The notes below the pieces were generated by a model that saw only the letters and a list, made by a program, of their open reading frames with translations, searched no databases and was not told the origin of the DNA. Below are positions 47,866-60,288 of a DNA stretch of 64,000 bases, piece after piece. Each line of letters begins with the position of its first letter. Position 1 is the stretch's first letter. The position numbers and the translations under genes were made by a program. This DNA is from Camelus bactrianus. Taxonomy: Eukaryota; Chordata; Mammalia; Artiodactyla; Camelidae. The stretch lies in assembly GCF_048773025.1 (NCBI RefSeq), contig NC_133544.1, forward strand, positions 63,725,501 through 63,789,500, read 5' to 3'.

Positions 47866-49164
47866 ATGTTCTATCTTGTCTGTGTCACAGCCCACGTGTA
47901 ATCTTAATTTAGTTCAACATGCATGTTTTTGTTTAAACAGTGATTTTGTGTCCAGAGTTTCCCTGGGAGTTCTGAAAATTGTAAAAACAACATTCTTTCT
48001 TCTCTCGGGGCTTAAAATACAATTGGAAAAAAAAAGGGACATGCAGGGAAAATGTCTAGTAAAAGATAGCATTAAGATCGTTCACAATCTAAATCTACTG
48101 TGAAATTGGTAGTGTAAATAGACTACAAAACCTTCTTTCCAAAGAACAACTGAAACATACACAGGGGTCAGCATGGAGGAGGTGCTAGAATCAGGGGACA
48201 GTGCCTTCCACGTACTCAAGTTTTAATCATGTTCTCAAAAGTGGAACAGGACTGTGAGGCGTCTCAGTGGCAAACCTCTGACTTTCTCCCCGAGAAAAGT
48301 GCTGCAGCTACGGTTAATAAAGGAAATCCTGAAAAGCCTCATTAATGTCTCTGAATTTAAAAGCACAAAGGGATGGGCTGCTGGACAAACAGAAGCCACA
48401 AGTCAGATTCCTTTTTTCCCTTGAGGTCAGAGCAGCCAGACCACTCAGTGAAGGGGACAGTGAGGGCGCCACCACACCACTCAGGAAGCTCACCTGCTGG
48501 GAAGCTTGTTTCTGATGGAAATACTGATCCACTGGAAAAATCACCTGCATATTACCAGGGCTGTGTCCAGAACAGGAAAGGCACACTTCCAACAGCCCTG
48601 GCATTCCTGCAACGAGTAAGGTAGATGAAGTCTATGATCTACAGCAACCCACTTTGCCTGAAATAGAGGTCAAGCCAGTGGGTACACTGAATACACTAAA
48701 CCTCATGGGAAGTGATTTGCAGGGTGTATATCTTGGCAATTCTAGACAAACAACACAAAGATTCGTTGAATTTAATCTTTTATATTAGTGTGTGAATAGT
48801 ATGGATTCTGTGAATAATTTATCTTGTGTACATTCATTCAAGTTTTAAAATATATACGTCTGTATTATTTGGCCTCCTGTGTGCTAAGCAGTGTCGGGCA
48901 TGGAGGGTGCAGTAGTGAAGAGGACATAAAAGGCCTACAGTGCAGTTGGAGAAGAAAAAAATTAAACAAGTGGATTTTTTTAGAGATAGTTTTGAGAAGT
49001 GATACGTACTATAAACACAATACTGTATTGAGATAGAGAGTTACTCTTGGGGTGAGCAAAGGCATCTGCTCTAACCAGGATATGGAGGGGAGGAAACACT
49101 CTGACACTGACTCTGCAGCACCAGGCAGGTAGTGAACCCCTCTCATGTGCAATTCCCTTTTCTA

Positions 49165-49395
49165 TAAGTAACCAGTATCTTTCTGTTGGGCACTGGGCCC
49201 AGCACTGGCACTCCTCACCCCATTCACTCCTTATAGGCACCTGTGTGGTAGATACAATCAACATCCACCTTGTAGATATGAGGAAACTGAAGCATAAAAA
49301 TTAAGACATTTTCCCAAGATCACTCAACTAATGAGTGACAGATTGAGAAATAGAACCCACGTCTGTGATCTCAAGCACTTTGCCACAATGCCCTT
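49165..49395 (+). mobile_element. MIR SINE (unit B copy)
   Basis: Homologue of 25520-25765: tagatatgaggaaactgaag, ttcccaagatcactcaacta, atagaacccacgtctgtg. Confidence 0.6.
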
Positions 49396-49399
49396 TGAA

Positions 49400-52300
49400 A
49401 GGTGGATGCAACCTGGAAGGGCTCTGGTAAGAATTAAGTGAGATCATACCTGCACATCATCTGGCACAACGCCTTCCCTGTCATAGGCGCTCAGCCAGCG
49501 GCAGGCAGTGTACACAGTCTTGGGGGGTTGGGAGACAGTGTCTGAAAGGCACAGGGGTCTATCTACAAAATAAAGCTCAACATTTTCCTGAGCTGCATTG
49601 AGCAGATTTTATGTATTATAAGTATTCACACTATCATGTTTCTTATGGTTATGGAAAATCAGTTCATTCAGACGATACACTGAAAGATTGGGTAGCATAT
49701 AATAATATGAAAAAAGTATACCAAGCAGCGTTTGCTACAGTTTTTTAATATTTTTTTCATCGTTGACTCTTCCAAGGTATTTCTATACTACAATAAGGAC
49801 AGAGCAGTAAACCCAATTTTACTTACCAGAGAAAAGCCTCCCAACTTGTGCGAAAATGGCAAGCTTTCTTTCCAAGGCAGCCTAGTAATCTCCAGCTGAG
49901 ATAACCCCAAGTATTGTCTTCATTGTCCTGAAGTCAATCACTTTCACATTTTGAAGGCAAAACAATAAAGCAGCCAGACAGTTCTCCTGAGTCCTTGTTC
50001 TCACTGTTCATACCGTGGGAAAATGACTGACTTTTTGGTCAGTGATGCTGCCTCCTCCTGTGACCGGGCTTCCTCACCATCTACTCCAGGAGCACTGGAG
50101 GGCGGCAGGGAGGCCAGCGGGAGCCTCACAAACTAGTTTAGCAGGACACCAGGTGGCAGTGCTTCAGCTTTCATTCTTCATACATGCGAAGTGCTAGAGC
50201 CTGATTCTCAAAAAGGAAAATAGAAAGATTTAGAGAGAGCATTCACAAAGGGGTGACATCTGAGCAAAGACATAAAGGGAGTGAGAGGTACAGCATGTGG
50301 GTGTTTGAGGAGATAGCGTTGCAGGAGGAAGGGCAAAGGCAAGGAGCACAGGTCTTCATAAGGAAACGTGGGTGGAGAGTTTAAGGAACAATATCTCACC
50401 CTTCCCTGCAGACCCTTCTCTCCCCAGCACACCACCGTGTGAGAATCTTGCTAAAGCCTTCAGCGCTGTCAGCTGGGTAGTGGATGATTTCCTCGTCTAT
50501 TGATCCTGGGGCAATTGGTACCCAGGTTTGGCATCCTCTTTCCTAGTTCCCTTTGGGTTCCAGTTAAAACCAGTAATGTCACCATCACTGAGACATTCCC
50601 AGCCACCTTGTCCTGGGGCAAAGTGCTTTTCCATATCCAAATCTTACACTCTAGGAGCCCATTAAGATGTGACATTCTCATTGACAGTAAAAGTTAGAGA
50701 TGCTTTTCAAAGTGAGGAACGTTATGTCTCATTTCTCAAAGATACAACAATGGGAACAATAAAACCTACCTCATATACTTTGTGATACTTAAATTAGATA
50801 ATGAATCTGAAATGTGAACTACAGTGTCTGACATATAATGAGCTCAATAAATATCAGCTTTCTTTCTTCTAATAAAGCCGGCCTTTCCTTCAGTGTCCAG
50901 GTCTGTGACCTGTTACTAGTTGCTCTTTCCTCCACGTCAGTTCAATGATGGAAGCTTCTAGGAAATTTACTTACTAATCGCTTACTTTCCTGGAGACAGT
51001 CATTATTTTTTCCTGTTCGCTTCCACTCATACTCTCTCAGCTGCGTTGATGCAGTCGGGCTGCTGAGAGGACAAAGATGAAATGCTCAGTTGAGGTTTTA
51101 CTTTCATTCCTCTGATGAAGGATAATAGTAAGGGTTTTGTGTGTTTATTAACTATTGGATATCATATTTCTGAAGTGGAGTTCAAGATTTTGCCATTCTT
51201 CCTAAATGTTTCCCTTTTTTATTGATGTGTATGAGTTTTTAATATATTCTGCCTTAGAATTCTTTTTCACAAATGTTGGTTGAAATATAATTTACCTAAC
51301 TGTGCATAGACTTTCCACCCTCTTAGCAGTGACTTTTAATAAATATAATTGTAAAATATACCTTCATGTTCATAAGAAGACAACTTGAAAGTTTTATGTG
51401 TTTGTTGTCTCTAAGCACATGAGAAATGCCCTTGGTGCCTTCTGTTGCTTTGGATGAGAAGTCAGTATCATTCTTAATGATGTTTCCCAAAATACAATAT
51501 ACCAGTTTTCCCTGAGTACTGGCAAGATTATTTCCACTTAAACAGACCCTCAGATCTGCCTTTGATGCTGTGCAAACTTCTGCAGAATCCACAGCGGTGG
51601 ACTTGCAGAATTCCTTATTCAACTTGACTGCATTCCACGTACCATCCTTCCCGAACAGGCAGCTTGTTTTATAGAAAGCCAGGTATAGCAGTGAGTGGAG
51701 CTGCTTGCTTACGATCAGAGCGTTCAGAATGGGTAATGGAGGAGGTCGTTATAAATACCGGCCACAATCACGTAGCCACTTGCACAAACAAGAACTATGA
51801 AAGTTGTCAAGTTTTCTTTTTCATTTTGATATCAGTGTATTTATGTACACATTAACCACTGTAAACTCTCATCTCCCATTTGCCTGCGTGTAATAAGATG
51901 TGCTAACATACATCAGGCTTTTATCTAATTACATCTCAGTAGTTAAGAAAACGCTTTCCATGGGAGAGTGTGACCTCTTTGCAGGAGATGGTTAGCTTGT
52001 TTTTAGTTGAATGAGGAATACGTGCATCATATTAGCAGGAAGCATAGTTTTGCTGCTGTCTTTATTTGAAAGTAGTGCTGTTAAAAAAAGGTACAGAATG
52101 ATGCCTGGTTAACAAGGAGGCTACCGTAGTAGCTTTGTTCTATCTCAATCTAACTATCTGGAAATATATTTCCCAGAATTTGCTTCCCTGTATTGTCCTG
52201 GGTTAGGATTGGCCATGAAAGAGGCTTGTGCAAGATTTAGAAGGTACTTGTCATGAAGCAGCCATATTTTTCATGTCTTGCTGGCTGGGGCAGGGCGCCA

Positions 52301-53130
52301 GGCACTGTGGTAGCTCACACATGTTGCTGCTGGTGGGTTAGCCCAGCTTGTTGACTCACAACTCGTCCACCTCCCACCACATCTCCTCCTCATCTTCTCT
52401 TTGTCTTGGACCAAGTGTGCGTGTAGCATGATGGCAAATGACACCCACTGCTCCTGAAGGACACCCACTGTTGTGAGACGGAAGGAGGTGAGAGACAGAC
52501 AGCTTTAGTGTTCCCCTTGTCTGCACTGGTCCTCGTGCGTCCTTACAAGTCACAGCTTGTCCATGCGTTTGTCCCCATCCAACTTTCCTTCACAGATGTC
52601 ACTCCAGTTAACTTACAGTGAATTCAGGCTCAACACCTGATGCAAAGATCACAGCTTTATGTAGACTCCTCCACCTGCTCTAGCAATTGCCTGAGTTCTT
52701 ATTCTTTAGCGAATCCTTCATTCTATGAGGTTCTGCTTCTCTACTTGTGCCCTAACTGACACAAAGCTTAAGACGAAGGGATTAAGGAAGTGACTTTCAT
52801 GATGACTCTAGTTTACCACACCCAGGGTTGTGATATGAGCAACTTTAAGTGAAGTTGCTGCTTTAAATTATTATGAGGCAAGTTTTTACAATTTAGACAA
52901 CTTTACACATACGCTGCATGATTGCTTTGAAATCGAACATTCAAGACTGAGAATGTATTAGAAGAAAGTTCCTCTGGACACCTGTTCTCAAGTTACAGAA
53001 AAGGAGCTTTTATTTAGAATTAAGTCTTCTGATCTGGACCGCAGACCACACACCCACAAGGGCTGCCGTGTCTTGTCTGGGGGCTGCAGGTGTGCATCTC
53101 AGCTTGGCTCCTGCAGCAGGGAGCTCTCTC
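49400..53130. other. Intergenic within unit B, no gene seen
   Basis: Duplicate of 25770-29540. No V exon, RSS or other coding signal is supported. Confidence 0.55.
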
Positions 53131-53144
53131 TTACTGCGCTCTGG

Positions 53145-53183
53145 GGTTTTTGTTCGGCTCGTCCTATTACTTCAAGCACTGTG
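53145..53183 (-). other. 23-RSS of TRDV1 copy B
   Basis: Identical to copy A: consensus heptamer CACAGTG and nonamer ACAAAAACC with a 23-base spacer. Confidence 0.95.
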
Positions 53184-53734
53184 CTTTCATCAAGAGCACA
53201 AAAATACTTTGCAGAATCCTCCAGCTGTAAGTTTGAGATGGTGAGGCTGAGGGATTTTTCTGCTTTCCTGAAGTTTACAGAGTAGCGGCCACTCTTTGCA
53301 TTCCCGCGATTATACTCTTGACGAATAAGGAAAGTCATCTCTCCACTGGGAGGCTGCTTGTACCAAAAAATATAGTATGTGCTATAACTTGTTTCATACT
53401 GACAGTTCAGGGTGGCTGTCTCCCCTACGTGAGAGGATACTGCTGGCTGGTCTTGAGTAACTGTCTGGGCCACTGCTGATCCTGTGGGAAAAATCGGAAA
53501 ACAGAGCTGAAGTAGTGAGTAGAATAATGTAGGAATGAGATTAATTTAGGTCCCAAAGAAAAGCCAAATTGAATCATAATATGCTTGCTTTTCTCCAATC
53601 TTCCTTTGCTTCCCAAGTCCCTGTGAAGTACCGTGTGCAATCCTTTCACCCTGAACATTCCCACCAATGTTTGGACCATCCTTACCCGAGAAGATGAGGG
53701 CCAGGAAGACCCCGAGCAGGCTGGAGAGTGGCAT
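53184..53734 (-). CDS. TRDV1: TRDV1 copy B, TCR delta V gene
   Basis: The leader exon 53734-53686 encodes [16 protein letters not shown] (same peptide as copy A). The intron is 204 bases. The V exon 53481-53184 joins in frame ([10 protein letters not shown]) and reads [15 protein letters not shown] (Cys23), [15 protein letters not shown] (Trp41), [18 protein letters not shown] and [13 protein letters not shown] (Cys104). All signals are intact. Against copy A it has SYSTYY versus SWSYYY in CDR1, RQEYNRGN versus HQDSSSGN in CDR2 and CALDE versus CALWE at the germline CDR3 end, with few changes in the frameworks. Confidence 0.96.
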
Positions 53735-53789
53735 GAGGCATGGGCTCTGCTGCACAGATGTGTTTAGTTCTGCCTCAGCCAAGAGCTCT

Positions 53790-53935
53790 GTGTCTCTGAG
53801 TCCCTGTCAGCACATGTACATAGTACCTGGGTTCCAATGTGACTCCCCCAAACAGGAAGGAGAGTGTGTTTTGTTCATAGACCACGTGGTCTGTGCGCAC
53901 AGATGGGAATAACGTGGCTCACCACAAACCTTCAC
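53790..53935 (-). promoter_or_regulatory. Possible TRDV1 copy B promoter region
   Basis: Conserved with 30200-30345. Keeps the ETS-like AGGAAG and the distal RUNX-like ACCACA (53921-53926). The proximal ACCACA of unit A is ACCACG here. Motif matches only. Confidence 0.25.
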
Positions 53936-55139
53936 TTTGTCTGCTGATGTTTCCCTGGTCATTAAGTTCGGCAGTACCTGAAAAGGGGCATGGGAAAAGC
54001 AGTTTGTATTAAAGGTTCGAGCTGAGGGGAACTGCAGATTAAACAAGTTGATGTACATTGATCATTTTTCAGCAGAATAATTTTGCCAGCCTGTTTGAAG
54101 TAGAATTTAGTCTAGCCTATGAACTCTTCTTGTAAACTACTTCGTGGTCATTTATTTAGGTTACACTTACTTTTCTCCATCCAGAATTTAATGACTCTTT
54201 TTAAAAACTCACAGACCTTTGCCTTCTTGGTGAAAGGCAATTTTATCCCCAATAATTAATATATTTCTTTCTTTCTTATTTGGTTCTAGAGCCCTACTTA
54301 GGTTTTTCAATAAATAAAGTTACTTTAACATCAAGTGACAAAAAAATGGTCCTTCTGACTTTCAGAATCTATTCAGTTGCTTGGGTTTTGTAAGTTATAA
54401 CAAGAATAAATTCTTGTTTCTTTTGAAATCTGACATTAAATCTTATTTATCAGATTTTGAAGCGTGTCAGGCTTTTCAGTCCTGTTCCCTCCACAAGCAG
54501 AGCTTTACTTACTAGATCATGTGTCCAAGAATTGTCCTAAAGTCACATTTTCTATCCCATTGCTCCAAAGTGTTCAGTCTCACTTGTTAGTGACTGGTAA
54601 GTTTTCTCTTTGTGAAATAAAGTCAAGAAGCATGTCAGATCTTTCTGTGACCCAGTGCTATAACACACTCCTGCAGAATGTGGTATCTACGGTCCGCAAA
54701 CCCTTAGTGTGTGTGAACACCACAGAGCTGGTGACTGAAGTTTTTATGTTACATGTCATGTAGAATGTAGCTGTCAATCTTCCATGTGGTTTCATTGTTT
54801 CAATGGATAGACTAATATAAAAGGACCAAAGGCAAAAAAACAACTAGAAGAGAAAGTACAGACAGAGTGTGTAAAAAACTGCCTGTTCTTTGCTTTTAAG
54901 GTCAAAATAAATCGTGAATGTTGGAAGAGAGTTTGTATTTAGTTGAGATGTCTCCTCTTCTGTCCCATTTCATCTCTGAGTCCTGATATGCAGCTGATGC
55001 CCTGGTGTCAAATTAGTTGTAACCAAGCAGAGGAGACCGGGAATGCCCTCAACAGCCTGGGGAGCAGCATGATGTTCTATGTGTAACACATATATTTATA
55101 CGTAATAATTATACATGTATTATATATATATGTGCTGTA

Positions 55140-57000
55140 AAATTGATAATAATAAAATATTATTAAAATAATCCTACTCTGATATATCGATTTTTATATA
55201 CACTCTTTTTTTGATTTATAGATTTATGAAATTTTATCACATGTATGGGTTCTGGTAACCACCACTAATATGATACGGAACTGTTCCATCACCCTAAAGA
55301 ACTTGCCTTTTCACAAACTCCCCACCCCTGCAACCCCTGCAAACTCCTGGAGACAACTGATTGCTTTCTTGCCTCTACATTTTTTCCTTTTGAGAATGTT
55401 GTATGGGTAACATCATACATTATGTATGGAATCATAATAATCCAATGAGTGCAATCACACACTATGTAGCCTCCTGAGTGTGACTTTTTCCACTCAGCAC
55501 AACACCCTTGGGATCCACCTAGTTTATTGCACGTGGCAATAGTCTGTTCCTTTTAGTCACTACAGACTTGTGATTCTTCAACTTATGATTATTGTCAGAA
55601 AGCCATATGCATTCTGTAGACAGCATACTTTGATTCTGAATTTTGATCTTTTCCAAGCTAGCGACATGCAGTGTGATATTCTCAGCTGGTGCTGGGCAGG
55701 GACACCAAGCTGAATGCCCAGCCAGCCCCGGGATTGCCAGGGTAAAGCAATCCATGGTACACTTAGAGCCATTCTGTACCCACTCAACCTTTCTGTTCTT
55801 CACTTTCAGTACAGTGCCCAATAAATTACATGAGATTTTCAACACTTTAGTATAAAATAGACCTTATGTTAGTTGATTTTTCTCAATAGGAGGAAAATGT
55901 AAGTGTTGCGCACATTTAAAGGAGGCCAGGCTAGGCTAAACTGTGATGTTGCCTAAGTTTGTGTATAAAATGCATTTTTGACTTACGATATTTTCAACTT
56001 ACAATGGTTTATTGGGATCTAACTCCATCATAAGTTGAGGAAGATCTACAAGTAATATGTCATTGTATGGATGCTCTAAATTATATTTATCTGTTTATCT
56101 AATGCAAAATATTTGGGTGGCTTCCAGTCTGGGGCCATCACAAATATAGCTACCATGAATACTCATGTACAGATCTCTGTGTGATCAGAAGTTTTTCATT
56201 CTTCTCATATAAATACCCAGAAGTGTAATTGCTGGGCCGTAAGGTAAGTGAATGTTTAACTTAATGTGAAACTGTTGAACTGTTTTCCAGAATGACTGGA
56301 CCACTCACCCACCAGCAATGTATGAGTGATTCAATTTCCTGCATCCTTGCCAGAACTTGGCATTGTCAGTATGTTTTATTTTAGCCATTCTGATAGATGT
56401 GGAGTGGCTGGCTGTGGCTTTGATTTGCATTCCTTTAATGGGTAATGATGTTGAAATCTTGTTTATACAACTTAGTTATAGGCTTATTTCCCTATCACAT
56501 ATCTTCTTTGGTGAAGAGTCTGTGTGAGTCTTCTGTTCATTTTATACCTGGCTTGTTTGTTTCTTCCTGCTGAGTTTAGAGAATTCATTGTATTCTGAAT
56601 ACCAGACCTTTGATAAACATGTTTTACAAATATTTCCTGCCAATCTGTAGTTTGTCTTTTTCACTCTCTTAATAATGTCTTTCACAGGGCAAACATTTTT
56701 AATTTTGATGAAATCTAATTTATTTATTTTTTTAATGGAGTATGCGTTTGGTACCATGTCAAAAGCCATTTTGTCTAGCACTAAGTCTTAAAATTTTTCT
56801 TAGGCTTTTTCCTAAAAGATTTATAGTTTTACATTTTATACTTGGATGCATGATCCATTTTGAGACTGTCCTCAAATTTTCTAACAAGTGTTAGATTTAG
56901 GTCAAATTTCAGTTATTTGCGTATGAATATCCACTTGTTGCAGCATCATTTGCTGATCTGACTACCTTTCCTTCATTGAATTGTCTTTCCACCTTGTCAA
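55140..57000 (-). mobile_element. Antisense LINE-1 3' region with nested Tigger (unit B)
   Basis: Homologue of 33060-34900, more readable: aatacccagaagtgtaattg, cagaatgactggaccactca, gctttgatttgcattccttt, caatctgtagtttgtctttt. A Tigger-type element interrupts it at about 55555-56045. Confidence 0.7.
55555..56045. mobile_element. Tigger-type DNA transposon nested in LINE-1 (unit B)
   Basis: Ends are roughly inverted: attcttcaacttatgatta at the left, and ttttcaacttacaatgg with ccatcataagttgagg at the right. Interior gtacagtgcccaataaatta. Same insertion site as in unit A. Confidence 0.65.
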
Positions 57001-57700
57001 AAAATCAGTTTTCCTCACTTGTGTGGGTCTGCTTCTGTATTCCTATTCAGTGGAATAAAATTGTTAATAATATTCTTTCATTATCCTTTTAGCATTACAG
57101 CATTTGTGTGTGGTTTTCTTTTTCATTCCTCCTATTTCTATTTTGTAATTCCTCTCTTTTTTTCCATTGATAACTCCGTTGATAATTCTAGCCAGGAGTA
57201 TATCAATGTTATTCATCATTTTAAAACAATTAACTCTGTATTTCATGATTATCTCTACAGTATGCTTTAGGGTTCACCAATTTGAATTTTTAATTTTTTT
57301 CTTTCTTTTAGATTATGTTGGGTTTAATTTGTCCTTCTTTTTCTATCTTCTTTTGTTGAAAGATTAGATAATTTTTGTGCAACCTTTTTTCTTTGATAAT
57401 AATATAAGTATTTAAAAGATAAAGTTGCTTTTATCTACTATTTTAGCTGTGTCTCGTTTATATTTATTTGTGTGTGTTTTCACTATATCTTCTTTCTAAA
57501 TATTTTCTAATAGCTGTAATCGCTTCTTTAATTAATGGATTATTTTAAAACTTCGTGTCTAAATTCCAAGTATTTGGGAGTTTCTAGAGAGAATATTTTG
57601 CAATTGATTTTCTAAATCAATTTCACTTATGGTCAAGGTAGAAATTCTGCATAACTTTAGTTTTTTAAAATGTACTAAGACTGTTTTATGGACTAACAGA

Positions 57701-57722
57701 GTGTGTGTGTGTGTGTGTGTGT
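57701..57722. repeat. (GT)n microsatellite
   Basis: A GT run about 55 bases 3' of the TRAV23/DV6 copy B RSS. Much shorter at the same place in unit A. Confidence 0.85.
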
Positions 57723-57776
57723 CTATGTGTGAATATTTCAACTACACATCAGGATGTGGCTGGAGCCCTGGCTGCA

Positions 57777-57815
57777 GGTTTGGGTACAGGCTACAGGGGC
57801 CTGGGGAGCACCGTG
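57777..57815 (-). other. 23-RSS of TRAV23/DV6 copy B
   Basis: Heptamer CACGGTG and nonamer ACCCAAACC as in copy A. The spacer is 23 bases but its core is altered (CCCCTGTAGCCTG). Confidence 0.88.
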
Positions 57816-58322
57816 CACTTGCTGCACAGAAGTCGGTGGCTGAGTCTCCGGGCTGGGAGTCCTTGATGTGCAATGAGAAGTGCTTAGCGCTTTTATTGGA
57901 GGAAACTGTGAATCTTCCATCTTCCTTTTTATTCCCAGCTGAAGTTTTGGCTATCAAGGATTCAGGGCCTTGACCAGGGTACTGCCGGTACCATGGGAAG
58001 TAGTCAAATGCATCATTCTCATAAGTACAGTTCAGAATTGAAACTGCTCCTTCGTGGACTGCCACGGGCTGAGGGCTCTGTTTCACCTGCTGTTGCTCAC
58101 TTTTTCCATTCTGTTGTCCACTCAACCCTGAATAAAAAGAAAAAAGTCATTAGGTCCACAAATTCATATTTCTGTCTTAAAGTTTCTACCTGCATGAATT
58201 TGTCCACACGCCCATTTTCTCATTCCTGCAAATTTATGACATAGCCTAGAGTTTCTCTTCCATAACTCACAGCTTACTTGAAGCCACAGAATTAAAAATA
58301 ATGCTCCCAGAAGCTTGTCCAT
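57816..58322 (-). CDS. TRAV23DV6: TRAV23/DV6 copy B, TCR alpha/delta V gene
   Basis: The leader exon 58322-58271 encodes [17 protein letters not shown] with a GTGAGT donor and a 143-base intron. The V exon 58127-57816 joins as [19 protein letters not shown] and reads [15 protein letters not shown] (Cys23), [16 protein letters not shown] (Trp41), [26 protein letters not shown] and SATDFCAAS (Cys104). Open throughout. Odd: the highly conserved Tyr two residues before Cys104 is Asp (codon GAC), which could weaken folding of the V domain, so protein function is uncertain despite intact exons, splice sites and RSS. Confidence 0.92.
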
Positions 58323-58329
58323 TTTTCCT

Positions 58330-60050
58330 GGCACCAAAGCCCAGTGACAGCGCAGATGGGCCTCTGGTCCTCTCAGCCAGCGAAGAAGCTGACTTTAACT
58401 TCACACGTTTCAATTTTTTTCAACGGGCTCCACCCTCTCACAAGTGCTTTCACTTAGAACTATTTGTCTCAAAGCAAACATTTCCTTATTTCGCTCTTAC
58501 TTAGAAATGCTGAAAATTACATTCATTGGGAATCAGAAATCCCATCCTTACACATGGATAAAGATCAGTTTCAAATTTCCCTCCTCCATTCCTCAACTCC
58601 TGTTTCTACACATCTCTTAGAATATTAAAATAATATAGCAGAACAGCTTGAAGTCTTAATAGGAGTAACACTATTTTACAACGGGGGGAAAACAGAATCC
58701 CACAAAGTCACAAGATCAGCATGCAGAGGGGCATTTCTCTTTTATTATAAATGCTAATTACAGTTCATTGAGGACACACAAGGGGCACAATATACCATTA
58801 TAAGCTAAGGCCATGGATCAGAACAGAGAGAGTATACAGTTCTTTTGCCCTCAGGGAACTTAAGTTTTATTGCAGTCTTTCAGATGTGTCCAGATTTTAT
58901 TCCACCCTAAGAAATGACAAAATATAATTAAATCACTTTCAATTTCTTTATACTTTTTTCTAAAATATATATACCAAGCAAAGGAAATATTTCTAATAAT
59001 ATACATGGAGAAAAGAAATTAAGAAGTACTAGAGTTATCTGTTCTGGAAGAGTTTTTATATTCAACTGGATAGGAGAAGATTGAAAAATTCTGCTGACTT
59101 CAGAAGATATGGGGCCATGAAGAAATTCAAGAATACAACATTTTTGGTAGATCTTAGGAACACATCAGGAATATAACATTTTGGTAGTTCTTATTCTGAG
59201 TTTGAACAAACATTTAACATTTTCTTCACACTTCATCCTCACAGGCAAGATACAAAACTGTGAGGAATCAGTTTGGCTTTTGATGTTAACACAACAGAAT
59301 ATGGAGGTAGAAATTGAGGATAATTCCAAAGCAGCCCTACAAACAGCATTGATGTGCATTATAAAGAATAGAAGTTTAAAGAAATACGGAGCTCATTTTC
59401 TCTCCGATGTACAGAGAGAACTTGCTGTTTCTGTATTTGATGTCATCTCAAATCCTACTAAAGTAAAACATCATCATGTTCCAACAGGAGACACTGGTCA
59501 GAGCGCCCACTCCTCAGACTACATGATTGATAGATGTAAATTGAAGCAAAATAGGAGATAGTAATTTGTTAGATTTTCGAAGAATAACTTCTGGCTACTT
59601 GCTCAATATTTTACATCTGTGTGTGGGACAAACAGTCTTCTCCGAAGCGGCATTGCCCCTTGGTGGCCATAGAGAGAAGTTCCATTGAAACATCATACAC
59701 AGCTTCTTAAAACTTCATGTTCATCACCATGCGTGAATCAGAGCAAAGGAATAAGTGACTGAGTCTTCTTGCACCAATCATTTCCTTAGACAGAAGATTA
59801 GCCCTTGATGCGAAATTGGCCCCCAGGCAGAACCGCTGCACAGGGCCATCTTTCTTCCCGTAACATCAACATCAGCTCAGAAGAGCCCTTCACACTGAAG
59901 AGAACATGAATCTAAACAGTTTTTTAATTAGACAGTTTTTGTCCCTTTCTGTCAACAACTGAAATAGTTATCTTTTTATTTTTAGCCAACATGATGGGTC
60001 ATAGTGATCTCATCATGGTAGTAATTTGAATTTCCCTGATGGCTAAAGAT
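58330..60050. other. Intergenic in unit B, no gene seen
   Basis: Aligns with 35960-38390. The open frame at 59181-59561 has no domain motifs and is not preserved in unit A, so I do not call it a gene. Confidence 0.55.
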
Positions 60051-60054
60051 GTTG

Positions 60055-60288
60055 AACAGGGGTTTGCAAACTTTTACCATAATGGGTAGAACAGTAAATA
60101 TTTTTGGCTTTGCAGGCCATTCAGTCTGTGTTGTGACTACCAGACTCCGCTGTTTGCAGCATGAAAGAAGCCATTGATAACACATTTTAAAAATAGGAAT
60201 TGCTATGTTCCAACAAAATTTTATTTACAGAAATAGGTGCCTGGATGGATTTGGCTCATGGGACATATTTCATTGATTCTTGATGTAG
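60055..60288 (-). mobile_element. hAT-Charlie MITE (MER1-like), at the edge of unit B
   Basis: Homologue of 38396-38628 (ggggtttgcaaacttttacc; agtaaatatttttggctttg; caaaattttatttacagaaa). A/B homology ends just after it. Confidence 0.65.

Noticed and set aside
53073-53285. Plus-strand open frames across V exons (for example here and at 29482-29694, 971-1252, 46282-46641)
   Set aside because: They are antisense shadows of the TRDV1, TRDV1-type and TRAV24 exons. Their sequence conservation follows the minus-strand coding frame.
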